Positions 17,996 to 28,081 of a DNA stretch of 64,000 nucleotides are shown piece after piece; the first letter of the stretch is position 1; each line of letters opens with the position of its first letter. Both the position numbers and the translations under genes were made by a program. The stretch covers positions 248,001 to 312,000 of the forward strand of contig NZ_LMHY01000027.1 of NCBI RefSeq assembly GCF_001429045.1. The letters are read 5' to 3'. The notes under the pieces are model-generated. The model ran no database searches. It was not told the origin of the DNA and saw only the letters and a program-made list of their open reading frames with translations. This DNA is from Pseudomonas sp. Root71. Lineage in GTDB: Bacteria; Pseudomonadota; Gammaproteobacteria; Pseudomonadales; Pseudomonadaceae.

Positions 17996-18113
17996 TTGTT
18001 TTGTGGTGCCTGTTAAGGCTCTGCTCTGCCCCACCATCACGCTCATCAATCATGCTATTCAGCATAAATTCGCCAGCCTAGACTCGGCCCATTCCAATAA
18101 AAGGTAGGTCGCC

Positions 18114-19916
18114 ATGTCCGAGACGTTGCTCAGTTCCCGCAATCTGGCTTTCGAGCTATATGAAGTCCTCGATGCCGAGGGCCTGACCCAGCGTGAGCGT
18201 TTCGCCGAGCACAATCGCGAGACCTTCGATGCGGCCATTGGCACCGCCCGCAGCATTGCCGAGAAGTTCTTCGCCCCGCACAACCGCAAGGGCGACGAGA
18301 ACGAGCCGCGCTATGAGAACGGTCAGGCGATTCTGATTCCAGAGGTGAAACCGGCGGTGGATGCCTTCCTCGAAGCCGGTTTCCTCAACGCCGCGCGTAG
18401 TTTCGACGCTGGTGGCATGCAACTGCCTACCTTGCTGTCCCAAGCCTGTTTTTCGCACTTCCAGTCCGCCAACGCGGCTTCGACCTCTTATCCGTTCCTG
18501 ACCATGGGCGCGGCCAACCTGATCGAAAGCTTCGGCACTGACGAACAGAAGCAGCGCTTCCTGCAACCGATGATCGACGGGCGCTTTTTCGGCACCATGG
18601 CCCTGACCGAACCCCACGCCGGCTCGTCACTGTCGGATATTCGTACCCGCGCGGAACCTGCGTCCGACGGCACTTATCGCCTCAAGGGCAACAAGATCTT
18701 CATTTCCGGTGGCGATCACCCGCTGTCGGAAAACATCGTGCACATGGTGCTGGCCAAGCTGCCGGACGCACCAGCCGGGGTGAAGGGCATTTCGCTGTTC
18801 ATTGTGCCGAAATTCCTGGTCAACGATGACGGCAGCCTCGGCAAACGCAACGACGTGCTGCTCGCCGGTCTGTTCCACAAGATGGGCTGGCGCGGCACCA
18901 CCTCTACCGCGCTGAATTTCGGCGATAACGGAGAATGTGTCGGCTATCTGGTGGGCAAGCCGCACCAGGGCTTGAGCTACATGTTCCAGATGATGAACGA
19001 GGCGCGCATCGGCGTCGGCATGGGCGCGGTGATGCTTGGCTACGCGGGCTATCTGTATTCGCTGGAATACGCCCGCGAGCGGCCGCAGGGTCGCGTGCCG
19101 GACAGCAAGGACCCGAACACCGCGCCGGTGGCGATCATCAATCACGCCGACGTCAAACGCATGTTGCTGACACAAAAGGCTTACGTCGAAGGTTCGTTTG
19201 ACTTGGGGCTTTATGCGGCACGCTTGTTCGATGACACCACGACCCTTGCGACCGAAGCCGAACGCAAACAGGCCCATGAACTGCTGGACCTGCTGACGCC
19301 GATCGTCAAATCCTGGCCGTCGGAGTTCTGCCTGAAGGCCAACGAACTGGCGATCCAGATCCTCGGCGGCCACGGCTACACCCGCGAATACCCGGTGGAG
19401 CAGTATTACCGCGACAACCGCCTGAACCCGATCCACGAAGGCACCCACGGTATTCAGTCACTGGACCTGTTGGGTCGCAAACTGGCGCAGAATGGCGGCG
19501 CGGGACTCAAGCAACTGATCCGCCTGATCGCCGACACTGGCGAGCGAGCACAGGCGTTTGACTCATTGACGCCGCTGCGTGAACCGCTGGAAAAACTGGT
19601 TGCTCGTTTGCAAACCGTGACCATCGGCCTGCTGACCGACCTGGCCCAAGGCAAGGTCAACAGCAGCCTGGCGAACTCGGCGTTGTACCTGAAGGTGTTT
19701 GGTCACACGGTGATTGGCTGGCGCTGGCTGGAGCAGGCGATCCGTGCCGAGGAAGGTTTGGCCAAGGGTAGTGCGGCGGATGTGAGCTTCTATAAAGGCA
19801 AGCTGCAGGCGGCGCGGTATTTCCTGACGTGGGAAGTACCGGGCTGTCACCATGAGCTGGCGATTCTTGAGGCGCGGGATGATGTTTGCCTTGGGATGCA
19901 GGATGAGTGGTTCTGA
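18114..19916 (+). CDS. Acyl-CoA dehydrogenase with C-terminal ACDH-like domain
   Basis: FAD flavoenzyme catalysing alpha,beta-dehydrogenation of an acyl-CoA, 600 aa. It shows the N-terminal helical, middle beta (MALTEPHAGSSLSDI) and C-terminal helical ACAD domains with ILGGHGYTREYPVEQYYRD and IHEGTHGIQ, the place of the usual catalytic Glu. An extra C-terminal domain (about 470-600) is of the type found in the long ACAD subgroup that includes DmdC-like enzymes. Substrate chain length cannot be read from sequence. As I recall, the P. aeruginosa orthologue (PA5020) lies next to rlmJ, so the put/PAAR block interrupts an older order. Confidence 0.92.
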   Translation: MSETLLSSRNLAFELYEVLDAEGLTQRERFAEHNRETFDAAIGTARSIAEKFFAPHNRKGDENEPRYENGQAILIPEVKPAVDAFLEAGFLNAARSFDAGGMQLPTLLSQACFSHFQSANAASTSYPFLTMGAANLIESFGTDEQKQRFLQPMIDGRFFGTMALTEPHAGSSLSDIRTRAEPASDGTYRLKGNKIFISGGDHPLSENIVHMVLAKLPDAPAGVKGISLFIVPKFLVNDDGSLGKRNDVLLAGLFHKMGWRGTTSTALNFGDNGECVGYLVGKPHQGLSYMFQMMNEARIGVGMGAVMLGYAGYLYSLEYARERPQGRVPDSKDPNTAPVAIINHADVKRMLLTQKAYVEGSFDLGLYAARLFDDTTTLATEAERKQAHELLDLLTPIVKSWPSEFCLKANELAIQILGGHGYTREYPVEQYYRDNRLNPIHEGTHGIQSLDLLGRKLAQNGGAGLKQLIRLIADTGERAQAFDSLTPLREPLEKLVARLQTVTIGLLTDLAQGKVNSSLANSALYLKVFGHTVIGWRWLEQAIRAEEGLAKGSAADVSFYKGKLQAARYFLTWEVPGCHHELAILEARDDVCLGMQDEWF

Positions 19917-19945
19917 TCAGGTATAGATTGGTGTAATGGCCACAA

Positions 19946-20023
19946 AAAAGATCGCAGCCTTCGGCAGCTCCTACAGGGTGTATATCAGATCCATGTAGGA
20001 GCTGCCGAAGGCTGCGATCTTTT
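19946..20023. repeat. Inverted repeat doublet, family 2
   Basis: 19946-19974 and 19995-20023 are near-perfect inverted copies of the AAAGATCGCAGCC...CTCCTAC unit with a 20-base spacer, between convergent acyl-CoA dehydrogenase and chemoreceptor genes. Confidence 0.9.
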
Positions 20024-20035
20024 GATTTTGAGCTT

Positions 20036-21988
20036 CTAGCTCAGCTTGAACCCACCCATCTGCCGCGCCAGATCATCCGCCAAGCGCTGCAACGTCTGGC
20101 AATCATCCCGACAGGCCCTGACCTCCCCCGCCGTCGCCCGGGCCAGATCGGAAATGCCCTGCACGTTACGGTTGATCTCTTCTGTCACCGCCGATTGCTC
20201 TTCCGTCGCCGTCGCCACCTGATGGTTCATGTCGCTGATGCGCTCGACCTGCCCGGTAATCGCGGTCAACGAAGCCCCGGTGCGCTGGCTCGACTCAACA
20301 CCCGTGCCCGTCGCCGCTTGCCCCGAATGCATCGAGGACACCGCATTCTCCGCGCCTTGCTTGAGGCTGCCGATCATCTGCTGGATCTCGTCGGTGGATG
20401 ACTGTGTGCGTCGCGCCAACGTCCGCACTTCATCGGCCACCACGGCAAACCCGCGCCCCATGTCCCCGGCCCGCGCCGCTTCGATAGCGGCGTTGAGCGC
20501 CAGCAAATTGGTCTGTTCGGAAATCCCGCGAATCACCGCCAGCACCTGATCGATGGACGCCACCTGATGCGCCAACTCACCCACAGCACTGGCCGCGATG
20601 CCGATTTCGTCAGACATGCTTTCGATATGGCGGATCGAGCCACCCACCACTTCCCGCGCCTGCATCGCCTCATCCCGAGCGGTTTGCGACGCGACTGCTG
20701 CGTTGCCGGCATTCTGCGCGATTTCCTGAACGGTCAGGCCCATTTCATGGACAGCAGTGGCGACCATGTCGGTCATTTCCTGCTGGCGACCGGAACGTTC
20801 AGCGGTGTTATCCACAACCCTGGCCACCTGAACCACCGCCGTGCGCAGGCGTTCGCTGGTGGTCAGCACTTCACCAATCATGTCGCGCTGGCTGTCCAGG
20901 AACCGATTGAACCCACGGGCCAGGTCGCCCAGCTCATCGGCACGGCTGGAATCTAACCGGTGGGTCAAATCTCCACCACCGCTACCGATGGCAACCAGTG
21001 CCGCTGTTACCTGACGAATCGGCCGTACCAACCCACGGGCCAGCAGTACTACCAGCAACAGGCACACCAGCGCGACAGCCAGGCCGATCCCGCTGCTCAC
21101 CCACATGGCGCGGCGGGCTTCGGCGTAGATCTGCGACTGTGGCACTTCGGCCACCAGGGTCCAGCCGAGATCGCGCAGCGGCAAGCTCAACGCCAGATAA
21201 TCTTCGCCATCACGCTGGAAGCCACTGTTGGTGGCGGACGCTTTGGAGGTAGAGAGTTGCCCCATCACCGCTTGCGCTGCCGTAGCACCAATCTGCTCGG
21301 CCAAGGTACGTTTGCCGCTGAATTGCGCCTCGGGATGCACCTGGATCAAACCATCCGAACGCACGAGATAGACCTTGCCGCGCTCTCCGAAGCTGAAGTT
21401 GTGGATCAGCTCCGACAGCTCTTTCATGCTCAGGCCAAGACCCGCAACACCAACGATTTTGCCCGCCTGCTCCACCTTGAGATCGATGAAAAGCGCCAAT
21501 TCTCCGGTCGCCGTGTCATTGTCGATATTGAGGGTGCGCGGCTGGTTGCTGTCGAGGAACGAGTAGAACCAGGCGTCTTTGGGATTGGAACGACTGAGGG
21601 TGCGGTCCAGGCCTTTTTCGCTGATGTAATGGCTGGACGCGGTGCCGATGATCAGCGCGGTAAAGGCTTTGTGCTCGGCGCGGATGCCTTCCAGGTACTG
21701 CGCGAAGCTTGCGGTTTGGGCACTGTCTTCACCCCCGGCCAACCAGTTGCGCACCATGCTGTTGCTGGCAATGTCCTTGGCAGCGGTGAGGGGTTGAACG
21801 AGGACCCGCTCGATATCGTTGCGCATCGCTTCGATGCTCGACGGCAAGGCTTGCTCGACCAGATAGCTCTGGGCGAGGCGGTTGACCACCAGGGTATAAA
21901 TGCCAACCACGATCAGGATACTGACGAGCAGAGCGGTGCCCATGCTCAGGATCAACTGCCATTGAATACTGCGTCGCCAGAACTGCAT
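20036..21988 (-). CDS. Methyl-accepting chemotaxis protein with periplasmic Cache-type sensor
   Basis: Transmembrane chemoreceptor of 650 aa. TM1 about residues 12-34, a large periplasmic domain (about 40-290) of dCache type, TM2 about 295-320, HAMP about 321-375, then the cytoplasmic signalling domain with the hairpin tip NLLALNAAIEAARAGDMGRG. No C-terminal CheR-binding pentapeptide is seen. ATG 21988 is chosen as it places a normal short cytoplasmic N-terminus before TM1; an upstream extension to 22060 is unsupported. The ligand cannot be predicted here. Confidence 0.93.
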   Translation of the reverse strand: MQFWRRSIQWQLILSMGTALLVSILIVVGIYTLVVNRLAQSYLVEQALPSSIEAMRNDIERVLVQPLTAAKDIASNSMVRNWLAGGEDSAQTASFAQYLEGIRAEHKAFTALIIGTASSHYISEKGLDRTLSRSNPKDAWFYSFLDSNQPRTLNIDNDTATGELALFIDLKVEQAGKIVGVAGLGLSMKELSELIHNFSFGERGKVYLVRSDGLIQVHPEAQFSGKRTLAEQIGATAAQAVMGQLSTSKASATNSGFQRDGEDYLALSLPLRDLGWTLVAEVPQSQIYAEARRAMWVSSGIGLAVALVCLLLVVLLARGLVRPIRQVTAALVAIGSGGGDLTHRLDSSRADELGDLARGFNRFLDSQRDMIGEVLTTSERLRTAVVQVARVVDNTAERSGRQQEMTDMVATAVHEMGLTVQEIAQNAGNAAVASQTARDEAMQAREVVGGSIRHIESMSDEIGIAASAVGELAHQVASIDQVLAVIRGISEQTNLLALNAAIEAARAGDMGRGFAVVADEVRTLARRTQSSTDEIQQMIGSLKQGAENAVSSMHSGQAATGTGVESSQRTGASLTAITGQVERISDMNHQVATATEEQSAVTEEINRNVQGISDLARATAGEVRACRDDCQTLQRLADDLARQMGGFKLS

Positions 21989-22088
21989 GGAGCACCCCCA
22001 AAGAATAAGAGGCTGAAACACTGCAACAGCCGTGCCGATTGTATACAAGCCAACCGACAATTTATTCTTTGGTTGTGCGCAAAGCCGA

Positions 22089-22391
22089 TCAGGCCTGATT
22101 GATCGTCTTGGAAATCACTTCAACCGTGGCGCTGACTTGCTCTTGGTAACGGTCGAGTTCGAGCTTGTGCTGCTTCTGCATTTCGATCTGCTGGGAGCAC
22201 AGATTCATCGCCGCCAGCACCAGCAGTCGGTCACCGATCAGCGTCGGGTACTTCCTCTTGGTTTCGGCCAGGGCTGCCTTCAACATCATCGCGGCGTCCA
22301 GCAGGGTCTGTTCTTCCCCGGCCGGTGCCTTGATCGAATAGTCCTCCCCCAGGATCGAGACGACTTTTACCCCTGCGGCGTTGTAACTCAT
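22089..22391 (-). CDS. zapA: ZapA-family cell division protein
   Basis: A 100 aa protein with the ZapA layout: N-terminal beta segment (VKVVSILGEDYSIKAPAGEE) then two long helices (AAMMLKAALAETKRKY, DRLLVLAAMNLCSQQIEMQK). ZapA bundles FtsZ protofilaments. It overlaps the small coiled-coil gene upstream by 4 bases (ATGA). In Pseudomonas the usual zapA is followed by the 6S RNA gene and a 5-formyl-THF cyclo-ligase gene; here a chemoreceptor follows and no room exists for 6S RNA, so this could be a second, divergent ZapA. Confidence 0.85.
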   Translation of the reverse strand: MSYNAAGVKVVSILGEDYSIKAPAGEEQTLLDAAMMLKAALAETKRKYPTLIGDRLLVLAAMNLCSQQIEMQKQHKLELDRYQEQVSATVEVISKTINQA

Positions 22392-22597
22392 GCGCTGACA
22401 GGGCCTGCGCTGACGCGCTCAACCAGGGCCTGGATGCGAGCCGCCGTGGCGCCTTGCTTTTCTTCGTGCTCCATCAGGCTCAGTTGCAGGCTTTCGTTTT
22501 CATCTTTGGCCTGGGCCAGTTCCGCGGCCAGGTTCTGGTTCTGTTGCACCAGGTCGCTGACCAGTTGTTCCAATTGGCTAAGGGATGCTTCCAACAT
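22388..22597 (-). CDS. Small coiled-coil protein, ZapB-like (TIGR02449 type)
   Basis: 69 aa, almost entirely a predicted coiled coil (MLEASLSQLEQLVSDLVQQN), matching the short TIGR02449/ZapB-like proteins encoded before zapA in pseudomonads. The start is set at ATG 22597, preceded by GGAAAA at 6 bases; longer in-frame extensions to 22762 lack coding character. It is translationally coupled to the ZapA gene and probably acts with it at the division ring. Confidence 0.85.
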   Translation of the reverse strand: MLEASLSQLEQLVSDLVQQNQNLAAELAQAKDENESLQLSLMEHEEKQGATAARIQALVERVSAGPVSA

Positions 22598-22831
22598 TTT
22601 GATTTTCCGGGCATTTTCAAAGGGCGCGTACGATAAAGAAAAGTCACCCTGGATGCCAGGGTTATACAGGCGCAAAGCCTTGATTTTGCTGACGAGTGAC
22701 CTTTCTCGCGAACTGTAGAGACTGTGATTGCCCGATCTGGTTCCTGCACTTCGTCGCCACAAGGTGCAACCGGTGGAAACGAGACGCGCTCAAGACCTCA
22801 GTCCGGCGCTCTGTGATGACACAAAACCTTT

Positions 22832-22862
22832 TTGACAGCATCACATTTCAACAGGTTAGAAT
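22832..22862 (+). promoter_or_regulatory. Sigma-70-like promoter of the antiporter gene
   Basis: A perfect TTGACA at 22832-22837 and TAGAAT at 22857-22862 (spacer 19; 18 if read TTAGAA). Transcription would begin near 22869, about 55 bases before the TTG start at 22925, which rules out longer in-frame starts overlapping the -35 box. The rest of 22598-22831 is an ordinary divergent intergenic region. Confidence 0.65.
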
Positions 22863-22924
22863 CGCTGGCACGCAGACTGCATGGTCAGTTTGCGCCCGCC
22901 TTTCAGCTTTTTGGAGTACTGCCT

Positions 22925-24667
22925 TTGAATGCGACGACCATCAACAGCCTGTTCTTGATCGGCGCGTTGCTGGTAGGTGCAAGCATTCTGGTGAGCTCAC
23001 TTTCGTCCCGCCTCGGCATCCCGATTCTGGTGATCATCCTGGCCGTCGGCATGGTGGCCGGTGTCGATGGCGCCGGCATTCTTTTTGATAACTACCCCAC
23101 GGCTTATCTGGTCGGCAACCTCGCACTGGCAGTGATCCTGCTCGACGGTGGCTTGCGCACCAGAGTGTCGAGTTTTCGCGTGGCGTTATGGCCGGCGCTC
23201 TCTCTGGCCACGGTCGGCGTGCTGATTACCACCGGGCTGACCGGCATGGCGGCCGCATGGCTGTTCAACCTGAATCTGATCCAGGGCCTGCTGATCGGCG
23301 CCATCGTCGGCTCCACCGACGCCGCCGCGGTGTTCTCGCTATTGGGTGGCAAGGGCCTGAATGAACGGGTAACCGCCAGCCTTGAAATCGAATCCGGCAG
23401 CAACGACCCGATGGCAGTGTTCCTCACCGTCACCCTGATCGACATGCTCGCCAGCGGCCAGACCGGCCTGCACTGGAGCCTGCTGACCCACTTGCTGCGC
23501 GAGTTCGGTATCGGCGGCGTCATCGGTCTTGGTGGCGGTTGGCTGATGCTGCAATTGGTCAACCGCATCAATCTGGCCACCGGTTTGTATCCGATTCTGG
23601 TCATCGCCGGCGGGTTGGTCGTCTTTGCCCTGACCAACGCCCTGCACGGCAGCGGCTTTCTGGCGGTGTACATCTGCGGCCTGGTAATCGGCAACCGTCC
23701 GGTGCGCAGCCGCCACGGCATCCTGCACATGCTCGACGGCATGGCCTGGCTGGCGCAGATCGGCATGTTCCTGGTGCTGGGGCTGCTGGTGACGCCTCAC
23801 GACCTGCTGCCTATCGCCTTGCCGGCACTGGCCCTGGCGCTGTGGATGATTCTGTTTGCCCGGCCACTGTCGGTGATGGTTGGCCTGCTGCCGTTCAAGG
23901 CATTTCATGGTCGCGAGAAGGCTTTCATTTCCTGGGTCGGCCTGCGCGGCGCGGTCCCGATCATTCTCGCGGTGTTCCCGCTGATGGCCGGCCTGCCCAA
24001 CGCCCAGCTGTACTTCAACCTCGCGTTCTTTATCGTGCTGGTGTCGCTGCTGGTTCAGGGCACGAGCCTGCCATGGGTCGCCAAGCTGCTAAAGGTGACG
24101 GTGCCCCCGGAGCCGGCGCCCATCTCCCGCTCGGCCCTGGAAGTACACGTCACCAGCGAGTGGGAGCTGTTCGTCTATCGCCTCGGCGCGGAAAAATGGT
24201 GCATCGGTTCGCCCCTGCGCGAGCTGAAAATGCCCGAAGGCACCCGTATCGCCGCTTTGTTTCGTGGCCAACAATTACTCCATCCGTCGGGTAGTACGGT
24301 ACTAGAAGTCGATGATTTGCTGTGTGTTATCGGCCATGAACACAACCTGCCGGCCCTCGGAAAACTCTTCAGCCAAGCGCCGCAACGGGGCCTCGATCTG
24401 CGTTTCTTCGGCGACTTCGTACTCGAAGGAGACGCCCAGCTGGCCGCGGTTGCGGCACTGTATGGCCTGAAGGTCGAAGGCATCGATCCGGACATGTCCC
24501 TGGGCCACTTCATTGCCCAGAAGGTTGGGGGCGCGCCGGTGGTGGGTGACCAGGTGGAATGGAACAACACCATTTGGACCGTGGCCGTCATGGACGGGAA
24601 CAAGATCGGTAAAGTGGGCGTCAGATTCCCCGAAGGAAGTCGCCCGGGTCCCGGACTCTTCCTCTAA
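22925..24667 (+). CDS. nhaP2: Potassium/proton antiporter, CPA1 family (NhaP2/CvrA type)
   Basis: Inner-membrane cation/proton antiporter of 580 aa, the normal length for CvrA/NhaP2. About 12-13 helices (residues 1-390) include the transport-core stretch GAIVGSTDAAAVFSLLGG and the ESGSNDPMAVFLT motif with paired acidic residues. A cytoplasmic RCK-C/TrkA-C domain (about 405-485) and a C-terminal CorC/HlyC-type domain follow. The start is TTG 22925, with GGAG eight bases upstream; it gives (M)NATTINSLFLIGALL, the conserved family N-terminus. It is probably cotranscribed with the mechanosensitive channel 35 bases downstream, suggesting shared roles in K+ and osmotic homeostasis. Confidence 0.93.
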   Translation: MNATTINSLFLIGALLVGASILVSSLSSRLGIPILVIILAVGMVAGVDGAGILFDNYPTAYLVGNLALAVILLDGGLRTRVSSFRVALWPALSLATVGVLITTGLTGMAAAWLFNLNLIQGLLIGAIVGSTDAAAVFSLLGGKGLNERVTASLEIESGSNDPMAVFLTVTLIDMLASGQTGLHWSLLTHLLREFGIGGVIGLGGGWLMLQLVNRINLATGLYPILVIAGGLVVFALTNALHGSGFLAVYICGLVIGNRPVRSRHGILHMLDGMAWLAQIGMFLVLGLLVTPHDLLPIALPALALALWMILFARPLSVMVGLLPFKAFHGREKAFISWVGLRGAVPIILAVFPLMAGLPNAQLYFNLAFFIVLVSLLVQGTSLPWVAKLLKVTVPPEPAPISRSALEVHVTSEWELFVYRLGAEKWCIGSPLRELKMPEGTRIAALFRGQQLLHPSGSTVLEVDDLLCVIGHEHNLPALGKLFSQAPQRGLDLRFFGDFVLEGDAQLAAVAALYGLKVEGIDPDMSLGHFIAQKVGGAPVVGDQVEWNNTIWTVAVMDGNKIGKVGVRFPEGSRPGPGLFL

Positions 24668-24701
24668 ACTGCTTCCACTATCACTTGCTTGACCGGTCTT
24701 T

Positions 24702-27700
24702 ATGCCTAACCTGCGCTCCATTTTCGCCATTGCCCTTTTGGGTTTGAGTCTCTCTGTCGGCACCCTTGGTTTATCGCAAGCGGCGCAAGCGGCCGAACCG
24801 CCTTCCAGCGAAGCCGTGCAAGCGAGCCTGGACAAGATTTCCGACCGCAAACTGCCGGAAGCCGATCAGAAGGCCCTGCAATCGGTCCTGCAAGGCACGC
24901 TGAACCAGCTCAACAACAAGCGCGACTACGAGCAGAAGCTGATCGCGCTCAAGCAGCAATTGAGCAGTGCGCCCAAACAGACCATCGAGAACCAGCGTGA
25001 ACTGACCCGCCTCAAGGCCAGTTCCGTGGTGCCGGTGGCGCAGCGTTTCGCCAAGGAACCGATCCAGCAGCTGGAACAATTGCTCACCGAGCGCTCCACC
25101 CAGCAAAGCGACCTGCAAAAGGCCCTGGCCGACGCCAACAGCCTGATCATCACCGCCCAGACTCGCCCCGAGCGCGCCCAGGCGGAGATATCCAGCAGCC
25201 AGACGCGCATTCAGCAGATCAACAACACCCTCAAGAACGGCAAAGACGCCGGCAAGACCCTGAGCCCCGAGCAGCGCGACCAGCTCAATGCCGAGCTGGC
25301 AGCGCTGAACGCCCTGATCCCGTTGCGGCGCCAGGAACTGGCCGGCAATACCCAGTTGCAAGACCTCGGCAACAGCCAGCATGACCTGTTGTCGGAGCGG
25401 TCCGACCGCCTGGATCGGGAAATCCAGGAACTGCAAACCCTGATCAACCAGAAGCGCCTGGCGTTGTCCCAGGAAACGGTCACCCAGCAATCCATCGAAG
25501 CGCAGAAGGCCGGCGGCAGCAGCCTTTTGGCCACCGAAAGCGCGGCCAACCTGAAGCTCTCGGACTACCTGCTCAAAAGCACCGACCGCCTGAACGAAGT
25601 CACCCAGCAGAACCTGCAGACCAAGCAGCAACTGGACAGCCTGACCCAGAGCGATGCGGCCCTGGACGAGCAAATCAACGTGCTCAAAGGCAGCCTGCTG
25701 CTCTCGAAGATTCTCTACAAACAGAAACAGGCGTTGCCGCGCCTGCGGCTCGACCGCAACCTGGCCGACCAGATCGCCGACATTCGCCTGTATCAGTTCG
25801 AAGTCAGCCAGCAACGGGAATTGCTGAGCAACCCGACCACCTACGTCGAAAACCTGCTGTCGACCCAACCCCCCGAGCAAGTCACGGCGCAGCTGCGCAA
25901 AAGCCTGATGGAACTGGCCACCACCCGCGCCGACCTGCTGGAGCGACTGAACCGCGAACTGAGTGCGGTGCTCAATGAATCCATCACCCTGCAACTGAAC
26001 CAGAAGCAATTGCTCAGCACCGCGCAAAGCCTGCGGGCGACCCTGGATGAGCAGATGTTCTGGATTCCCAGTAACAAGCCGCTGGACCTGGAGTGGATTC
26101 ACAGCGTGCCGGATCGCCTGCAGCGGCAACTCGATTCGCTGCCGGTACTGTCAAGCCTGAGCGAACTGACCGACGGCCTGACCCAGCGCCCACTGCTGTT
26201 TCTGCCACTGGCCCTGCTGATCGGCGCGTTGCTGTGGCGGCGCAAGAATCTGTACGCGCGACTGAACAAGGTTCACCAGGACATCGGTCACTTCAAGCGC
26301 GATAGCCAGTGGCACACGCCGCAGGCGATTCTGATCAACATTCTGCTGGCGATGCCGGTTTCCCTGGGCCTCGCCTTGTGCGGGCTGGCCTTGCAGATCG
26401 ACGCCCGTGGACAGAACGCCAATATGGGCGCGGCGCTGCTGCAAATGGCCGGGGCCTGGCTGGTGTTCTACACCGCCTACCGGATCCTCGCGCCAGGTGG
26501 TGTGGCAGAACTGCATTTCCGTTGGGAAAAGCCCCAGGTGGAATTCCTGCGCAGATGGATCCGCCGCCTCGGTATCGTGGTGATGGCACTGGTGACCGTC
26601 GTCGCCGTTGCCGAACTGCAACCGGCGGCACTGGCCGATGACGTGCTCGGCATGCCGGTGGTGCTGATCTGCTACGCCTTGATGACCTTGCTGCTCAGCC
26701 GCCTGCTCAGCAGCAGCCCGACCCACGAAAACGCTTCGCTGTTCCGCAAACTGGTGGGGGTCCTGTTCACCGCCCTGCCCGTCGCCCTGTTCGTGGCGGT
26801 GTGCTTCGGCTACTACTACACCGCACTGAAGCTCAGCGACCGCTTGATCAACACCCTGTACCTGCTGATGTTCTGGCTGGTGATCGAAGCCACCTTCGTG
26901 CGCGGCCTCAGTGTGGCGGCGCGGCGCCTGGCCTACCAGCGCGCCCTGGCCAAGCGGCTGGCCGCCAAAGAGGCCGGCGATGGCGAAGCGGTGATCGAAG
27001 AACCGACGATGGACATCGAGAAGGTCAACGAACAGTCCCTGCGCCTGATCCGCCTGGCACTGCTCGGCGGCTTCATGGCGGCACTGTATTGGGTCTGGGC
27101 CGACCTGATCACGGTGTTCTCGTACCTGGACAACGTCACCCTCTACGAATACACCAGCGGTACCGGCGCCAACATGAGCATGGTACCGATCAGCATCGGC
27201 GACATGCTCGGCGCGCTGATCATCATCGGCATCACCTTCGCCCTGGCACGCAACCTGCCGGGCTTGCTCGAAGTGTTCGTGCTGTCGAAGCTGAATCTTG
27301 CCCAGGGCAGCGCCTACGCCACCACCACACTGCTGTCTTATGTGATCGCCGGCGTCGGTTTCGTCTCGACGCTGTCGACCCTCGGCGTGAGCTGGGACAA
27401 GCTGCAGTGGCTGGTGGCGGCCCTGTCGGTCGGCCTCGGTTTCGGCATGCAGGAGATCTTCGCCAACTTCATTTCCGGCATCATGATCCTGTTCGAACGC
27501 CCGGTGCGGATCGGTGACACCATCACCATCGGCAACCTGTCCGGCACCGTGAGCAAGATTCGCATCCGTGCCACGACCATCACCGACTTCGACCGCAAGG
27601 ACATCATCGTCCCGAACAAGACGTTCATTACCGGGCAACTGATCAACTGGTCGCTGACCGACACCATCACCCGGGTGACCCTCAAGCTCGGCGTCGACTA

Positions 27701-28070
27701 CGGCTCGGACCTGGACCTGGTGAAAGAGCTGCTGCTCAAGGCCGCACGGGATAACCCGCGCGTGCTGAAAGACCCGGAACCCCACGTGTACTTCCTCAAC
27801 TTCGGCGAAAGCACCCTCGACCACGAGTTGCGCATGCACGTGCGCGATCTCGGCGACCGCAACCCGGTGCTCGACGAGGTCAACCGCTTCATCAACCGCG
27901 AGTTCAAGAAGCAGCACATCAACATCTCGTTCCGGCAGATGGAGGTCTACCTCAAGAACCTGCACGGCCAGGAATACAAGATGGTGCCGATCGAACCGGA
28001 AGCGAAAACCATCGTGCCGATCGTCGACGGCAAGCCAGCGCAAGAACCGCCCGCCGCCAAACTCGACTAA
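24702..28070 (+). CDS. mscK: Large mechanosensitive channel, MscK/KefA type
   Basis: 1122 aa, the size of E. coli MscK (about 1120). A Sec signal peptide (about 1-30, cleavage after SQAAQA) precedes a long periplasmic Gln/Leu-rich coiled-coil region (about 35-490). About 10-11 inner-membrane helices then lead to the MscS pore and beta domain, starting near 905 (VGLGFGMQEIFANFISGIMI, ERPVRIGDTITIG, DFDRKDIIVPNKTFITGQ). Gates on membrane tension; in E. coli MscK gating is K+ sensitive, fitting the K+/H+ antiporter directly upstream. Confidence 0.94.
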   Translation: MPNLRSIFAIALLGLSLSVGTLGLSQAAQAAEPPSSEAVQASLDKISDRKLPEADQKALQSVLQGTLNQLNNKRDYEQKLIALKQQLSSAPKQTIENQRELTRLKASSVVPVAQRFAKEPIQQLEQLLTERSTQQSDLQKALADANSLIITAQTRPERAQAEISSSQTRIQQINNTLKNGKDAGKTLSPEQRDQLNAELAALNALIPLRRQELAGNTQLQDLGNSQHDLLSERSDRLDREIQELQTLINQKRLALSQETVTQQSIEAQKAGGSSLLATESAANLKLSDYLLKSTDRLNEVTQQNLQTKQQLDSLTQSDAALDEQINVLKGSLLLSKILYKQKQALPRLRLDRNLADQIADIRLYQFEVSQQRELLSNPTTYVENLLSTQPPEQVTAQLRKSLMELATTRADLLERLNRELSAVLNESITLQLNQKQLLSTAQSLRATLDEQMFWIPSNKPLDLEWIHSVPDRLQRQLDSLPVLSSLSELTDGLTQRPLLFLPLALLIGALLWRRKNLYARLNKVHQDIGHFKRDSQWHTPQAILINILLAMPVSLGLALCGLALQIDARGQNANMGAALLQMAGAWLVFYTAYRILAPGGVAELHFRWEKPQVEFLRRWIRRLGIVVMALVTVVAVAELQPAALADDVLGMPVVLICYALMTLLLSRLLSSSPTHENASLFRKLVGVLFTALPVALFVAVCFGYYYTALKLSDRLINTLYLLMFWLVIEATFVRGLSVAARRLAYQRALAKRLAAKEAGDGEAVIEEPTMDIEKVNEQSLRLIRLALLGGFMAALYWVWADLITVFSYLDNVTLYEYTSGTGANMSMVPISIGDMLGALIIIGITFALARNLPGLLEVFVLSKLNLAQGSAYATTTLLSYVIAGVGFVSTLSTLGVSWDKLQWLVAALSVGLGFGMQEIFANFISGIMILFERPVRIGDTITIGNLSGTVSKIRIRATTITDFDRKDIIVPNKTFITGQLINWSLTDTITRVTLKLGVDYGSDLDLVKELLLKAARDNPRVLKDPEPHVYFLNFGESTLDHELRMHVRDLGDRNPVLDEVNRFINREFKKQHINISFRQMEVYLKNLHGQEYKMVPIEPEAKTIVPIVDGKPAQEPPAAKLD

Positions 28071-28081
28071 CCGGACTTTCC

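Noticed and set aside
21989..22088. 6S RNA gene downstream of zapA
   Set aside because: Only 100 bases separate zapA from the chemoreceptor start, too short for the about 180-base 6S RNA, and no suitable long hairpin is present.
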